A stretch of DNA of 29,313 nt, taken from the NCBI GenBank assembly GCA_002450895.1, contig DKAR01000070.1, forward strand, positions 8,261-37,573, read 5' to 3'. Shown piece by piece: positions 1 to 8,238 of the stretch (its first letter is position 1; every line of letters begins with the position of its first letter). Made by a program: the position numbers and the translations under genes. The stretch comes from Proteobacteria bacterium UBA6921 (GTDB lineage: Bacteria > Pseudomonadota > Gammaproteobacteria > SG8-11). A model generated the notes under the pieces. The model worked only from the letters and a program-made list of their open reading frames with translations, was not told where the DNA came from and ran no database searches.

Positions 1-20
1 ACCAACTGAGCTATTCCCGC
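1..20 (-). tRNA. tRNA-Gly (probably GCC), 5' end only, cut by window edge
   Basis: The reverse complement of the first 20 bases reads as the acceptor 5' strand, the U8 region and the start of the D arm of a glycine tRNA. It begins GCGGGAAUAGCUC and continues into the D loop AGUUGGU, the same as the bacterial tRNA-Gly(GCC) 5' end as I remember it. The anticodon lies outside the window, so the isoacceptor is inferred. A glycine tRNA downstream of pgsA on the same strand is the known enteric order (uvrC-pgsA-glyW), which supports the call. Confidence 0.85.
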
Positions 21-121
21 TTGGGTAAAGAGAGCGCCATTTTAATGTTAAACGATGGGGTGTCAACTGCCGGCAGGCCGGGAACCGCACGAAATTTCAT
101 TGGGATCGGAGAGTTGCGCGC

Positions 122-727
122 CTAATGGCCAGGCAACTTGCCATTATTGGCAAGTATGGGCCATGCCGCCCGCAGGTAGATCATCATTGACCACAAGGTC
201 AGGATCGCCGACAGGTACAGCAGCGCGAACCCGATTTCAACGACTGGAATGTTCAAGGTCGGTTTCTGGTACAGCAAAAACAGGATTGCGACCATTTGCG
301 TCGCGGTTTTGACCTTGCCGATAACGGAAACGGCGACCCTCGTACGGGCACCCAACTCGGCCATCCATTCGCGCAGAGCTGACACGGCAATTTCCCGGCC
401 GACGATGACGGCCGCCGGTATGGCCAGCCACACGCCGGGCCAGGAGGTCGGGTTCTGGTCCACGATCACAATCAGCGCGACCGCCACCATCAGTTTGTCT
501 GCAACGGGATCCAGAAATGCCCCAAACGGGCTGGTCTGGTTCAGCGCACGTGCGAGATAACCATCAAGCCAGTCCGTCAACGCCGCCAGCGCAAATATCA
601 TCGCCGCAACGCCATTAACCCACGCGTAGGGAAGAAGATAGACGCCGACAAAAACCGGAATCAGAACGATTCGAAACAGGGTCAGCAGATTGGGGAGATT
701 AAGCATCGACGGTTTTGTCTGAATCAT
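122..727 (-). CDS. pgsA: CDP-diacylglycerol-glycerol-3-phosphate 3-phosphatidyltransferase
   Basis: This inner-membrane enzyme makes phosphatidylglycerophosphate from CDP-diacylglycerol and glycerol-3-phosphate, the committed step to phosphatidylglycerol and cardiolipin. The 201-residue protein begins with the typical NLPNLLTLFRI segment and carries the CDP-alcohol phosphatidyltransferase signature near residues 50-80: DWLDGYLAR, then GAFLDP, then DKLM. The spacing of the metal-binding aspartates is as expected. Several hydrophobic stretches fit a polytopic membrane protein. Its ATG overlaps the stop of the upstream uvrC by 4 bp, so the two are translationally coupled and this start is favoured over the later Met at MLNLPN. 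It is slightly longer than the E. coli enzyme, mostly at the C-terminus. Confidence 0.95.
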   Translation of the reverse strand: MIQTKPSMLNLPNLLTLFRIVLIPVFVGVYLLPYAWVNGVAAMIFALAALTDWLDGYLARALNQTSPFGAFLDPVADKLMVAVALIVIVDQNPTSWPGVWLAIPAAVIVGREIAVSALREWMAELGARTRVAVSVIGKVKTATQMVAILFLLYQKPTLNIPVVEIGFALLYLSAILTLWSMMIYLRAAWPILANNGKLPGH

Positions 728-2568
728 GCGTCCGGATGCAGTGTATCGTATATTCGTTGCGCAAGTTGACGGCTGATCCCGCGAACGGCAGCCAGATCCT
801 CGACGCCCGCCCGCGCGATTTCCTGCATGCCGCCAAACTGTTTCAACAACTGCTGACGGCGCTTTGCTCCCAGGCCCTGAATTCCCTCGAGAACGGAAGT
901 CATTCGCGCCTTGCCGCGCCTTGCACGGTGCCCCGCGACCGCGAAGCGATGGGCCTCGTCACGAATATGCTGAATCAGCTGGAGCGCGGGATCGTCGGGA
1001 GCAAGCACCAGTGGAGCGGGCTTTCCCGCCACAAACAGGGTTTCCTGTCCCGGGCGCCGGTCTGCACCCTTGGCCACGCCCACCAGCAGGACCTCGCTGA
1101 TCTGCAGTTCCTTTAAAACTGATTCGGCCTGTGTGAGTTGCCCCTTGCCGCCGTCGACGAAAAGAATATCCGGCATTTGTGCCTCACCCTGCTTGAGGCG
1201 GGTGTAGCGGCGCTCGAGAGCCTGCCGCATGGCGGCATAGTCATCGCCCGCGGAAACGTTTTCGATATTGAACTTCCGGTAGTCCGCCTTCAGTGGCCCG
1301 CCACGATCAAATACGACACACGACGCGACCGTCGCCTCTCCGGCGCTGTGGCTAATATCGAAACACTCCATGCGCCGCGGCAGTTCGTCGAGTTCGAGGC
1401 GGTCCTGCAGTGCCTGCAGTCGCGCCTGTGCCGTGGCTTTGGCCGCCATGCGCGTATCCAGTTCCCGGCGCGCGTTACTGACCGCCATTTCTATCCAGCG
1501 GACTCGATCCCCGCGAACCGGACGCAAAACTTTTACGCGATGGCCCGCCTGTCCCGCCAATGCCTCAGCAAGCAGCTCTGAATCTTCCACGTCGCTATTG
1601 ATCAGAATCTCCGGCGGGATGAACGATGTCTCCTGCGATCGCGCTGCATCGTTGCGCAAATAATATTGCGGGAGAAACGCGTTAAGCAGCTCGTCGTCGT
1701 CATTTGCAACGCGCGGAAAAAACGTCTTGCTCCCAAGATTGCGTCCGCTGCGAAAAAAATAGACCTGGACGCACGCAACGCCATGAATCTTTATGCCCAC
1801 GACAACATCAACATCACCGGAATCTGAGCTGACATACTGGTTGGCCTGGATTCTTTTCAAACTGGCAATCTGATCGCGGTAACGGGCCGCGTCTTCATAA
1901 CGCAATTCAATGGCGGCCTGATCCATGCGCGCGACGAGTTCATCGACAACGTCACCGCTCTTTCCTTCAAGGAACAACAACGCATGGCGAACGTCTTCGG
2001 AATACTGCTGCTGCGAAACAAGCCCGACGCACGGTGCCGTGCATCGCTTGATCTGATACTGCAAACACGGGCGCGAGCGGTTTTTGAAAAATGTATCTTC
2101 ACACTGACGCACGGGAAATATTTTTTGCATCACCTTGAGCGTATCGCGTGCGCTGAACGCACTCGGGAACGGGCCAAAATACCGGCCGGGCTCCCGATGT
2201 GCTCCGCGATGAAAAGCCAGGCGCGGAAACGTGTCTGCCGTGGTAATCAGGATATACGGGTAACTTTTGTCATCCCGAAGCGTTATGTTGAAACGCGGCT
2301 TCAGGCTCTTGATGAGATTGTTTTCGAGCAGCAATGCCTCGGTTTCATTGGACGTCACCGTGATCTGGACATCCTGGACAAGCCGCAGCATTGCCAGTGT
2401 CTTGGCGTTGTCAGCCGGCCGCTGGAAATAGCTTCCGACACGCTTGCGCAAATCGCGAGCCTTGCCGACATACAAGACATCCCCGGCCGCATCCACCATG
2501 CGATAGACACCGGGCTTGTGCGGAAGACGATTCAGGAGCTCGCCGGAATCGAACGATTTCGACGTCAT
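724..2568 (-). CDS. uvrC: Excinuclease ABC subunit C
   Basis: UvrC makes the 3' and 5' incisions in nucleotide excision repair in complex with UvrB on damaged DNA. The 614-residue length is normal. In order, I see an N-terminal GIY-YIG nuclease domain (GVYRM then LYVGKA, residues about 19-40), a cysteine cluster near 155-180 (RQCEDTF, PCLQYQ, KRCTAPC), a UVR motif for UvrB contact near 205-240 (AAIELRYEDAARYRDQI), the RNase H-like 5' nuclease domain (ECFDISH near 400), and a C-terminal helix-hairpin-helix pair (IQGLGAKRRQQLL, AAVRGIS). The gene is followed immediately by pgsA with a 4-bp overlap, as in many gammaproteobacteria. It starts about 100 bp from the divergent lipoprotein gene. Confidence 0.97.
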   Translation of the reverse strand: MTSKSFDSGELLNRLPHKPGVYRMVDAAGDVLYVGKARDLRKRVGSYFQRPADNAKTLAMLRLVQDVQITVTSNETEALLLENNLIKSLKPRFNITLRDDKSYPYILITTADTFPRLAFHRGAHREPGRYFGPFPSAFSARDTLKVMQKIFPVRQCEDTFFKNRSRPCLQYQIKRCTAPCVGLVSQQQYSEDVRHALLFLEGKSGDVVDELVARMDQAAIELRYEDAARYRDQIASLKRIQANQYVSSDSGDVDVVVGIKIHGVACVQVYFFRSGRNLGSKTFFPRVANDDDELLNAFLPQYYLRNDAARSQETSFIPPEILINSDVEDSELLAEALAGQAGHRVKVLRPVRGDRVRWIEMAVSNARRELDTRMAAKATAQARLQALQDRLELDELPRRMECFDISHSAGEATVASCVVFDRGGPLKADYRKFNIENVSAGDDYAAMRQALERRYTRLKQGEAQMPDILFVDGGKGQLTQAESVLKELQISEVLLVGVAKGADRRPGQETLFVAGKPAPLVLAPDDPALQLIQHIRDEAHRFAVAGHRARRGKARMTSVLEGIQGLGAKRRQQLLKQFGGMQEIARAGVEDLAAVRGISRQLAQRIYDTLHPDA

Positions 2569-2631
2569 TGTGGTCCACTGAGAGGGTGCAATTCAGCACC
2601 GTGTTTGACTCGCGATGAATCACAATCCGGA

Positions 2632-2637
2632 TATAAT
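2632..2637 (+). promoter_or_regulatory. Candidate -10 box for the lipoprotein gene
   Basis: A perfect TATAAT lies 31 bases before the lipoprotein ATG, in the short divergent gap after the uvrC start. A TTGACT sits upstream at 2605-2610, but the 21-base spacer is too long for a standard sigma-70 pair. I therefore call only the -10. Confidence 0.4.
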
Positions 2638-2668
2638 GAACTTGGGACTTTCACGCGGTAAACGTACC

Positions 2669-3580
2669 ATGAAACGTGGCTTTGTTTGGACAATCGCAGG
2701 CACGCTGGCGCTCGGATCGACTCTTACGGCGTGCCTTGTTCAGCACGACACAGTGAAAAGTTACACGATTTCCCTACCGGCAAAGTGGCCCGTCTTTAAG
2801 GACGGACATTATATCGAGTTCCTTTACGACATTTATTTGGCCGACGGTTTACCGCAAAAAACGACCGGGCTGGTAAAGTGGACTTGGGAACAGTCGTATC
2901 AGTTGGAACCGTTCACGGGTACGACAATTACTCCGATTTTTCGCTTTTCGGTTTTGGAGCGTCTCGGAGACGGTGAGAAGAAATCCGTTCAATATGTGAC
3001 CCAAGATACGGATGGAAATATGTTTTTGCATGCCACGGAAGGAATAGGCTCCACTCTAAACGCCGTTCGGCAGAACAGTTACTGGGCAACCCCGGAAACG
3101 ACTCTCATCAAACCCATGCAACCATCTCCACTTCAGTTGCTGTGGTCCCCCATTGATACCGGCACGTCAAACATTATTGGCGAGGAAAAAGCGACGGGAA
3201 CAACTTACTTGGTTGGCCCGTGCGACTCTGCGACTTGCCCGACCGCTGTAACGATTACGATGGAACAGCTGCGAATCAATAAGAACGACCTGACGGGTGC
3301 CGCGATTGAAGACGTTGAAACCCCGTTGGGAAAGTTCCAAGCATACCGCCTTGACTACACCGGGAAGTTTCTTATCGATGCTTCCGTAACAGTCGTACCA
3401 CCCAACTTCGATTACCGCATGTCATGCTGGACGCCCGGCGTATCCGGACTCGTTACGTTCAATGGGTCGATCTGGATCTATCCTTCCATTGGACCGGTGC
3501 AGCTGGAAAATTCCTGCATTTTCGGCGGTCACGGCACCTACTACAGCGCGCGCGCCAGCAAGACAAACCTTCCGCATTAG
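2669..3580 (+). CDS. Secreted lipoprotein of unknown function
   Basis: I do not recognise the family. The chosen start gives a 303-residue protein with a clean lipoprotein signal: MKRG, a hydrophobic core, and a lipobox L-T-A-C with Cys22 as the lipidation site. Leu at the following position, not Asp, suggests outer-membrane delivery. A longer in-frame start at 2615 would bury this signal and run through the TATAAT, so it was rejected. The mature part is rich in aromatic, Thr and beta-strand-like stretches. It has four further cysteines (GPCDSATC near 190, MSCW near 268, NSCIFGG near 285), consistent with two periplasmic disulfides. It is transcribed divergently from uvrC and converges on the export operon, with 14 bp between stop codons. 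Confidence 0.8.
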   Translation: MKRGFVWTIAGTLALGSTLTACLVQHDTVKSYTISLPAKWPVFKDGHYIEFLYDIYLADGLPQKTTGLVKWTWEQSYQLEPFTGTTITPIFRFSVLERLGDGEKKSVQYVTQDTDGNMFLHATEGIGSTLNAVRQNSYWATPETTLIKPMQPSPLQLLWSPIDTGTSNIIGEEKATGTTYLVGPCDSATCPTAVTITMEQLRINKNDLTGAAIEDVETPLGKFQAYRLDYTGKFLIDASVTVVPPNFDYRMSCWTPGVSGLVTFNGSIWIYPSIGPVQLENSCIFGGHGTYYSARASKTNLPH

Positions 3581-3594
3581 TCCGTTCGATTGAA

Positions 3595-4857
3595 TTAATC
3601 GTGCCGCAACGCTTGCACCGGCTGCAGCGACGCGGCGCGGCGCGCCGGATAATATCCGGACGCAACACCCACCCCCATCGATACCAGCAGCGCGATCGAG
3701 ATAACCAGAAACGACGGCATCACGTCCAGCTTTGACCACACCGTCAAACCGTAAGCCAGGGCCATCCCGACAACGAGTCCGATGATTCCTCCGATGGTGC
3801 TGATAAAAACAGATTCCATGAGAAATTGAGTCAGGATGTCGTGTTTCTGCGCGCCGATGGCCTTGCGAATGCCAATCTCGCGAGTGCGCTCAACCACGGA
3901 CGTTGTCATGATGTTCATGATGCCGATTCCTCCCACCAAGAGTGAAATCGATGCAGCGATAACGCCGACCAGCGAGATGTTGGTCAGGATGCGATCCGCG
4001 GTCGCGGACCAGGCCTCCATTGTTTCCGTCGTATATTGATAACGTCCGAAGTGATGCCGGTTCAGCAAATCAACCACCTGCTCCGCTGCAGTTTGAATCG
4101 ACGCTTTGTCCACGGCCTCCCCGGCCATCGTATGAACATCTTTTGAAGCAAGCATCTGCTGGTGCAGTGTGTACGGAATCATCACGTGATCGTTGATGTT
4201 GTAGGTTTCAGCCGCCCCGATGCTCTTCAGAAATTCGCGATTCTTTTCCTTGAGTACACCAATGATCGTGAACTTCATGTCTTCGTAGCGAAAAGACTGT
4301 CCTACCGCGCTGGATCGTTCCGGAAACAACTGTTTCTGCACATTGGATCCGACGATGGCTACCGGCCGCCGTTGCTCAATATCGGTCGGACGAAAATTGC
4401 GGCCGTCATCCAGCTCGTCCTTGGATATCTCCAGGAACGGCGCATCGACACCCTCCAACAAAATGCGGGTAAACCGGTTCCCCGCCCGCGCCAATACATT
4501 CCATTCAGTGAAATAGACGCGTGGCGAGACATGCTTCACTGCGGGACAACATCCCAGACGGATGGCTTCCAGGTCGTCATTGTCGATTCCGCTGCCGCGT
4601 CTTACGTCGGCGTTGGGGTCGGCGACGTTTTGATTTCGATAAATCCAGAATGACTGCAAGCCGTAACTTTCAATTTCCGCGAACACTTTTTCGCGCACGC
4701 CTTTGGTAACGACACCGAGAATGATGACAGCCACGATCCCGACCGCAATTCCGAGCACGCTGAGTGCCGTTCGGGTCTTGTTTTCGCGCAATGCAAATAG
4801 TGCCTGCGCGAACGCATCGCGAACGAGACCGACACTGATCGAAGCACCTGTTGTCAC
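3595..4857 (-). CDS. MacB-like ABC transporter permease (FtsX/MacB_PCD family)
   Basis: This 420-residue inner-membrane protein has the MacB/LolCE architecture: one N-terminal membrane helix (about 31-51), a periplasmic domain of roughly 240 residues, then three C-terminal helices. The segment VVERTREIGIRKAIGA followed by ILTQFLMES is the characteristic coupling region just after the second helix. The protein ends YYPARRAASLQPVQALRHD, as MacB family members do. Unlike E. coli MacB, the ATPase is a separate polypeptide encoded just upstream with a 4-bp overlap. Such mechanotransmission pumps move substrates from the periplasm outward through a periplasmic adaptor and an outer-membrane channel, rather than across the inner membrane. 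No TolC-like gene is present here. The substrate is unknown. Confidence 0.93.
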   Translation of the reverse strand: MTTGASISVGLVRDAFAQALFALRENKTRTALSVLGIAVGIVAVIILGVVTKGVREKVFAEIESYGLQSFWIYRNQNVADPNADVRRGSGIDNDDLEAIRLGCCPAVKHVSPRVYFTEWNVLARAGNRFTRILLEGVDAPFLEISKDELDDGRNFRPTDIEQRRPVAIVGSNVQKQLFPERSSAVGQSFRYEDMKFTIIGVLKEKNREFLKSIGAAETYNINDHVMIPYTLHQQMLASKDVHTMAGEAVDKASIQTAAEQVVDLLNRHHFGRYQYTTETMEAWSATADRILTNISLVGVIAASISLLVGGIGIMNIMTTSVVERTREIGIRKAIGAQKHDILTQFLMESVFISTIGGIIGLVVGMALAYGLTVWSKLDVMPSFLVISIALLVSMGVGVASGYYPARRAASLQPVQALRHD

Positions 4858-5528
4858 CGCAGCACACCCTCCGAAACGCGACCGTCCTTCACATAGAGGA
4901 TTCGCTGCGCGTATGCGGCGATATCCGCTTCATGCGTCACCATGACAATGGTTTTTCCCGCTGCGTGCATGCGCCGAAACAGATGCATGATCTCGTGGCC
5001 TGTCGTGGAGTCAAGGCTGCCGGTGGGTTCGTCAGCGACAATGATGGCCGGATCATTGACCAGTGCACGGGCGATCGCAATTCTTTGCTGCTGGCCTCCC
5101 GATAATTGGGAGGGTTTGTGTGCGAGCTTCTGGCTCAACCCGACCAGTTCCAGCGCGCGTTGCGCCCGGCGCGTTCGTGCCGCCGGATCCACGCGTGCAT
5201 AGATCATCGGCAACTCCACATTATGGAGCGCTGTATAGCGCGGAATCAGATTGAACGACTGGAATACAAAACCAATTCGACGCAGGCGAATCATCGAAAG
5301 CTGATCTTCCGACATCTGGTCAACATGCTGCCCGAATAACTCGTAAGTTCCGGAATCCGGCGTATCAAGGCAGCCGATCAGATTCAGGAGGGTGGATTTT
5401 CCAGAGCCAGACGGCCCCATAATGGCAACAAACTGCCCGGTGGGAATATCGAGCGTGACATCGCGCAGCACTACGGATGCATGCGCAAAGGCCGTATAGC
5501 TTTTTGAAACTCGACGCAGTTGGATCAT
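4854..5528 (-). CDS. ABC transporter ATP-binding protein, LolD/MacB type
   Basis: This 224-residue cytoplasmic ATPase should power the adjacent FtsX-type permease. It has Walker A GPSGSGKST (residues 38-46), Q-loop FVFQSFNLIP, signature LSGGQQQR (near 143), Walker B IIVADEPTGSLD and switch VTHE, all canonical. The phrase LNLIGCLDTPDSG after Walker A is typical of the LolD/MacB/FtsE group. The gene lies 35 bp downstream of the receiver-adaptor gene and overlaps the permease by 4 bp, so the three form one operon. Lipoprotein release (Lol) is a formal alternative for this ATPase family, but the neighbouring adaptor favours a MacAB-type export system. Confidence 0.95.
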   Translation of the reverse strand: MIQLRRVSKSYTAFAHASVVLRDVTLDIPTGQFVAIMGPSGSGKSTLLNLIGCLDTPDSGTYELFGQHVDQMSEDQLSMIRLRRIGFVFQSFNLIPRYTALHNVELPMIYARVDPAARTRRAQRALELVGLSQKLAHKPSQLSGGQQQRIAIARALVNDPAIIVADEPTGSLDSTTGHEIMHLFRRMHAAGKTIVMVTHEADIAAYAQRILYVKDGRVSEGVLR

Positions 5529-5563
5529 GCGGCAGACATTGTAAGCCGCCCGAAGAAGAACAG

Positions 5564-7942
5564 TTAGCGGGACGCCGTCATTACGGAAACCTTGTCGCCT
5601 TCGTGGAGGCTGCCTCCTCGCGGAACAATGACCTCCTGGCCGGCGCTAATTCCATCCGTGATTTCGATATGGGTCAAATCCTCCATTCCGGTATTCACCG
5701 GAATGAAATGCGCGCGCCCGTCTTCGACAACAGCGACCCAGCTCTTGCCGTTGCGTTGAATCAACGCACCGATGGGCAATTTGATGGCGCGAGCGCTGGA
5801 CTCGATCCGGATTTCGCTGTCCACCTGTTGCCCGAGTTTCAGCGACTGGCCGTTATTGGCCAGGCTGTAGTAGACATTGATTGTATTCGCCGCCGCCTCA
5901 CGGTTCGCCGCCGTCGCGATACGGGTCACTGTTTCCGTCCATTTGCGATTGGGCGCCGCATCACTGGACACGATGACTTCCTGTCCAATATTGATCAATG
6001 AGCTGTCCGATGCATCGACCTTGGCTTCGATTTCCCGCTGGCCGAGGTCCACGATCGAAAACATCATGTCGTTCATCTTCACGTACTGTCCCGGCTGAAT
6101 ATTCTTGGCGGTGATGGTGCCGTCGATGGGGGCGGCAACCGACAGCTTGTCCATGATCGATTTGCTGGAACGTGCCTGCTCCCGCGCCACGGAAAGTTTC
6201 GCCTGAGCGGAACGAAGACCGGCTTCCGCCTCCTCGACCGCCTGGCGAGAAACCGCGCCGAGCTCAAGTGCGCGCCGCATGCGAGCCACGGTTTTTTCAG
6301 CCAATGCGTACTCTTCCTGAGCCGTAATCAGGGTTCCCTCCGATCGCTTCGCTTCGCTCGCCAATTCGTCGTTTTCGATCTGAGCGAGCGTTTGCCCCTT
6401 GCGAACCCGATCCCCGTCCTTGACGACAACCTGGGTAACCTGTCCTGTTGTTGTCGCGATGACATCGACTTTCAGCTTGCTGACCACTTTGCCTGGCACG
6501 CTGATCGTTTGGTGCAGTTCACCGATTTCAGCGCGAACGGTTTCGACCTGCATCGCACCACCGCCACCGACGAAGCCGAGCATGCTCCACCCGATGATCA
6601 CAAGCGAAACCAAGGCCGCGGCTGTCAGAACTTTGTAGCGCTTGATCGTCTCAACAACGGTCTGCGAAATGGATGGCTGGTAAAAGTCATCCTGAATGGC
6701 AGAAAAATCCTGTGAAATGTCCAGAGCGGTAATGATCGATTTGTCGCCACTGTTCAATTCGTCAACGAGTGTCGTATCAACTTTCGGGGCGACGCGCGGT
6801 TCGGGTCTCGGCGCTTGCACTTTCGGGGCGGGCTCGGTGAGATCCAGCACCGGTCCTGGTGCGTCGGCTGTCTCACCTTCGATGCTGAGGACAATGTTGT
6901 CGTCGACTTCTACCGACTTCGGCATTGTCACCATTTCAGCGCTCACACCGTCAACAACCGGTTCGTGATGCGCCGCGGTGTGAGGCGTGGGCTGCGGCTC
7001 CGGCTCCACGTGCAGCTCCTCGGCCGCATGAACCTCAGATCCGTCAGCCGCCTCACCATCCAGCGCATTGATACGGAAACCGGTTGGCTCCAGCGCCAGA
7101 GTCAGGGTTGGAATATCCTCATCCTGGTCGGCGCGCGCCTGGGCACGTAATTCGGCAATTAGCGATGCCGCATCCCGCGCCGGCTCTGCGGCCTCTGCTT
7201 TTTTCTTGGCACCAAACGCTTTGACTGGCGGCTTTTCCTTCAACGACGGTTCGGGTTCCGGCACCGCGGCTTCAGTCTCAACGTTTTGCTCGGGCTCACT
7301 CGCCTTGGCGTGCGTTTCAGCGGCGCTCGGCTGCGGCGCCACAGACTCCTCGGTAGCAGGCACGTCCGTTTTTTTCACGCTGCGACGTTCAGACGGTTTC
7401 TTTCGTTCGGACTTGGTGGCCACTTCCGGCTCGGAAGTTTCTTCGTGTATTTCCAGGGCGTAATCGCTGGGTTGTGGTCCCAGAGCTGTGGGTTCCGGAA
7501 TCAGCGTTCGAATGCGGTCGTGAAGCTCTTCACCGGTAATCGGTTTGACCAAAACGCCGTTTGCGCCAGCTTCATAAATCTTCAGCAGCGTGTCTTTATC
7601 CGATGATCCGGTGATCACAATGACCGGGAGCAGTTTCTTTTTTGGGTGGCCGCTCATGCGCAGGAATCGCACGAGGTCGTCTCCGTCCATTCCGCCTGTC
7701 GATAAAAGCAGGTCTGTTAAGAGCAAATCGTAATCGCTTTCCAGCAAAGCGACGATCGCGGGTTCCGCGGAAGGAAAATGATCGACGTGGTAACCGAACT
7801 CGGTAAGAATTTTCTTTGTGACATACGCCGACGTTCGACTGTCGTCGACATAGCAGATCCGGCGTGGATGCCCACCCGAAAGCATCGACTTGTCGGACGG
7901 AGCCGAAACAAGTTTTATGAATTTTGGTCCACTGCCTTTCAT
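5564..7942 (-). CDS. Receiver domain - long linker - transmembrane - MacA-like membrane fusion protein
   Basis: This is a single 792-residue reading frame with an unusual order. Residues about 27-148 form a CheY-like receiver domain: acidic pair D33/D34, phosphoacceptor D77 (LLLTD), T111 (VIVIT) and K133 (VKP) are all present. Residues about 150-430 are a Pro/Glu/Ala-rich, probably disordered linker. One membrane helix lies at about 438-457. Residues 465-792 are a periplasmic HlyD/MacA-type adaptor: a lipoyl half-motif (GQVTQVVVKDGDRVRKGQ near 500), a coiled-coil hairpin (about 524-600), the second lipoyl half (AAPIDGTI), then the beta-barrel and membrane-proximal domains. The topology implied is a cytoplasmic receiver and a periplasmic adaptor. 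It heads the operon with the ATPase and permease. The adaptor role is well supported; phosphorylation control of export is inference. The start has only a weak ribosome site; Met20 is an alternative that keeps the whole receiver. Confidence 0.93.
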   Translation of the reverse strand: MKGSGPKFIKLVSAPSDKSMLSGGHPRRICYVDDSRTSAYVTKKILTEFGYHVDHFPSAEPAIVALLESDYDLLLTDLLLSTGGMDGDDLVRFLRMSGHPKKKLLPVIVITGSSDKDTLLKIYEAGANGVLVKPITGEELHDRIRTLIPEPTALGPQPSDYALEIHEETSEPEVATKSERKKPSERRSVKKTDVPATEESVAPQPSAAETHAKASEPEQNVETEAAVPEPEPSLKEKPPVKAFGAKKKAEAAEPARDAASLIAELRAQARADQDEDIPTLTLALEPTGFRINALDGEAADGSEVHAAEELHVEPEPQPTPHTAAHHEPVVDGVSAEMVTMPKSVEVDDNIVLSIEGETADAPGPVLDLTEPAPKVQAPRPEPRVAPKVDTTLVDELNSGDKSIITALDISQDFSAIQDDFYQPSISQTVVETIKRYKVLTAAALVSLVIIGWSMLGFVGGGGAMQVETVRAEIGELHQTISVPGKVVSKLKVDVIATTTGQVTQVVVKDGDRVRKGQTLAQIENDELASEAKRSEGTLITAQEEYALAEKTVARMRRALELGAVSRQAVEEAEAGLRSAQAKLSVAREQARSSKSIMDKLSVAAPIDGTITAKNIQPGQYVKMNDMMFSIVDLGQREIEAKVDASDSSLINIGQEVIVSSDAAPNRKWTETVTRIATAANREAAANTINVYYSLANNGQSLKLGQQVDSEIRIESSARAIKLPIGALIQRNGKSWVAVVEDGRAHFIPVNTGMEDLTHIEITDGISAGQEVIVPRGGSLHEGDKVSVMTASR

Positions 7943-8238
7943 TTATTCAAACGCTTCACGGTGGCACGACTCCGATGTCGCTGAATCCGCAGACGACTCT
8001 CGGCGGTTGTTCCGCAATTTCAAAGGCCATTCGTATCGCGTCGCTCGGAGGCTTGCACTCGGTATCGACACGCCCAGCGACCGACGTTAGCGTAGGGGAA
8101 AGACGCGCAGCCCAAGACCCGCACCACTCTTGACGTCAAGGTGATGCTCGGCCGGGCCCATGCCTCATCGGCTCACGTTTTTCCCACACTCACGATTATA
8201 ACGACGTAATAATATAGATGCTTAAGGATTTTTTAGAC
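7943..8238 (-). promoter_or_regulatory. Long leader region of the receiver-adaptor operon, with candidate -10 and a palindrome
   Basis: This 296-bp gap lies between the HDOD gene stop and the receiver-adaptor start, both on the minus strand. A perfect TATAAT on the minus strand is at 8195-8200, without a convincing -35. Transcription from it would give a leader of roughly 245 nt. A perfect 12-bp palindrome CTTGACGTCAAG sits at 8129-8140, a possible operator. Several GC-rich pairings are possible in the leader, including GTCGCT with AGCGAC about 30 nt apart. I could not match it to a known riboswitch consensus, including c-di-GMP classes. Confidence 0.4.

Noticed and set aside
2605..2637. TTGACT plus TATAAT as a complete promoter for the lipoprotein gene.
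   Set aside because: The 21-base spacer is too long for a standard sigma-70 promoter, so only the -10 was kept.
7924..8133. A 69-codon plus-strand frame in the leader of the receiver-adaptor operon.
   Set aside because: No ribosome site or motif, and it overlaps the receiver-adaptor start region in antisense.
8040..8140. A possible c-di-GMP riboswitch, suggested by short GEMM-like strings in the long leader.
   Set aside because: The conserved core strings and their spacing do not fit the class I or class II consensus on either strand.
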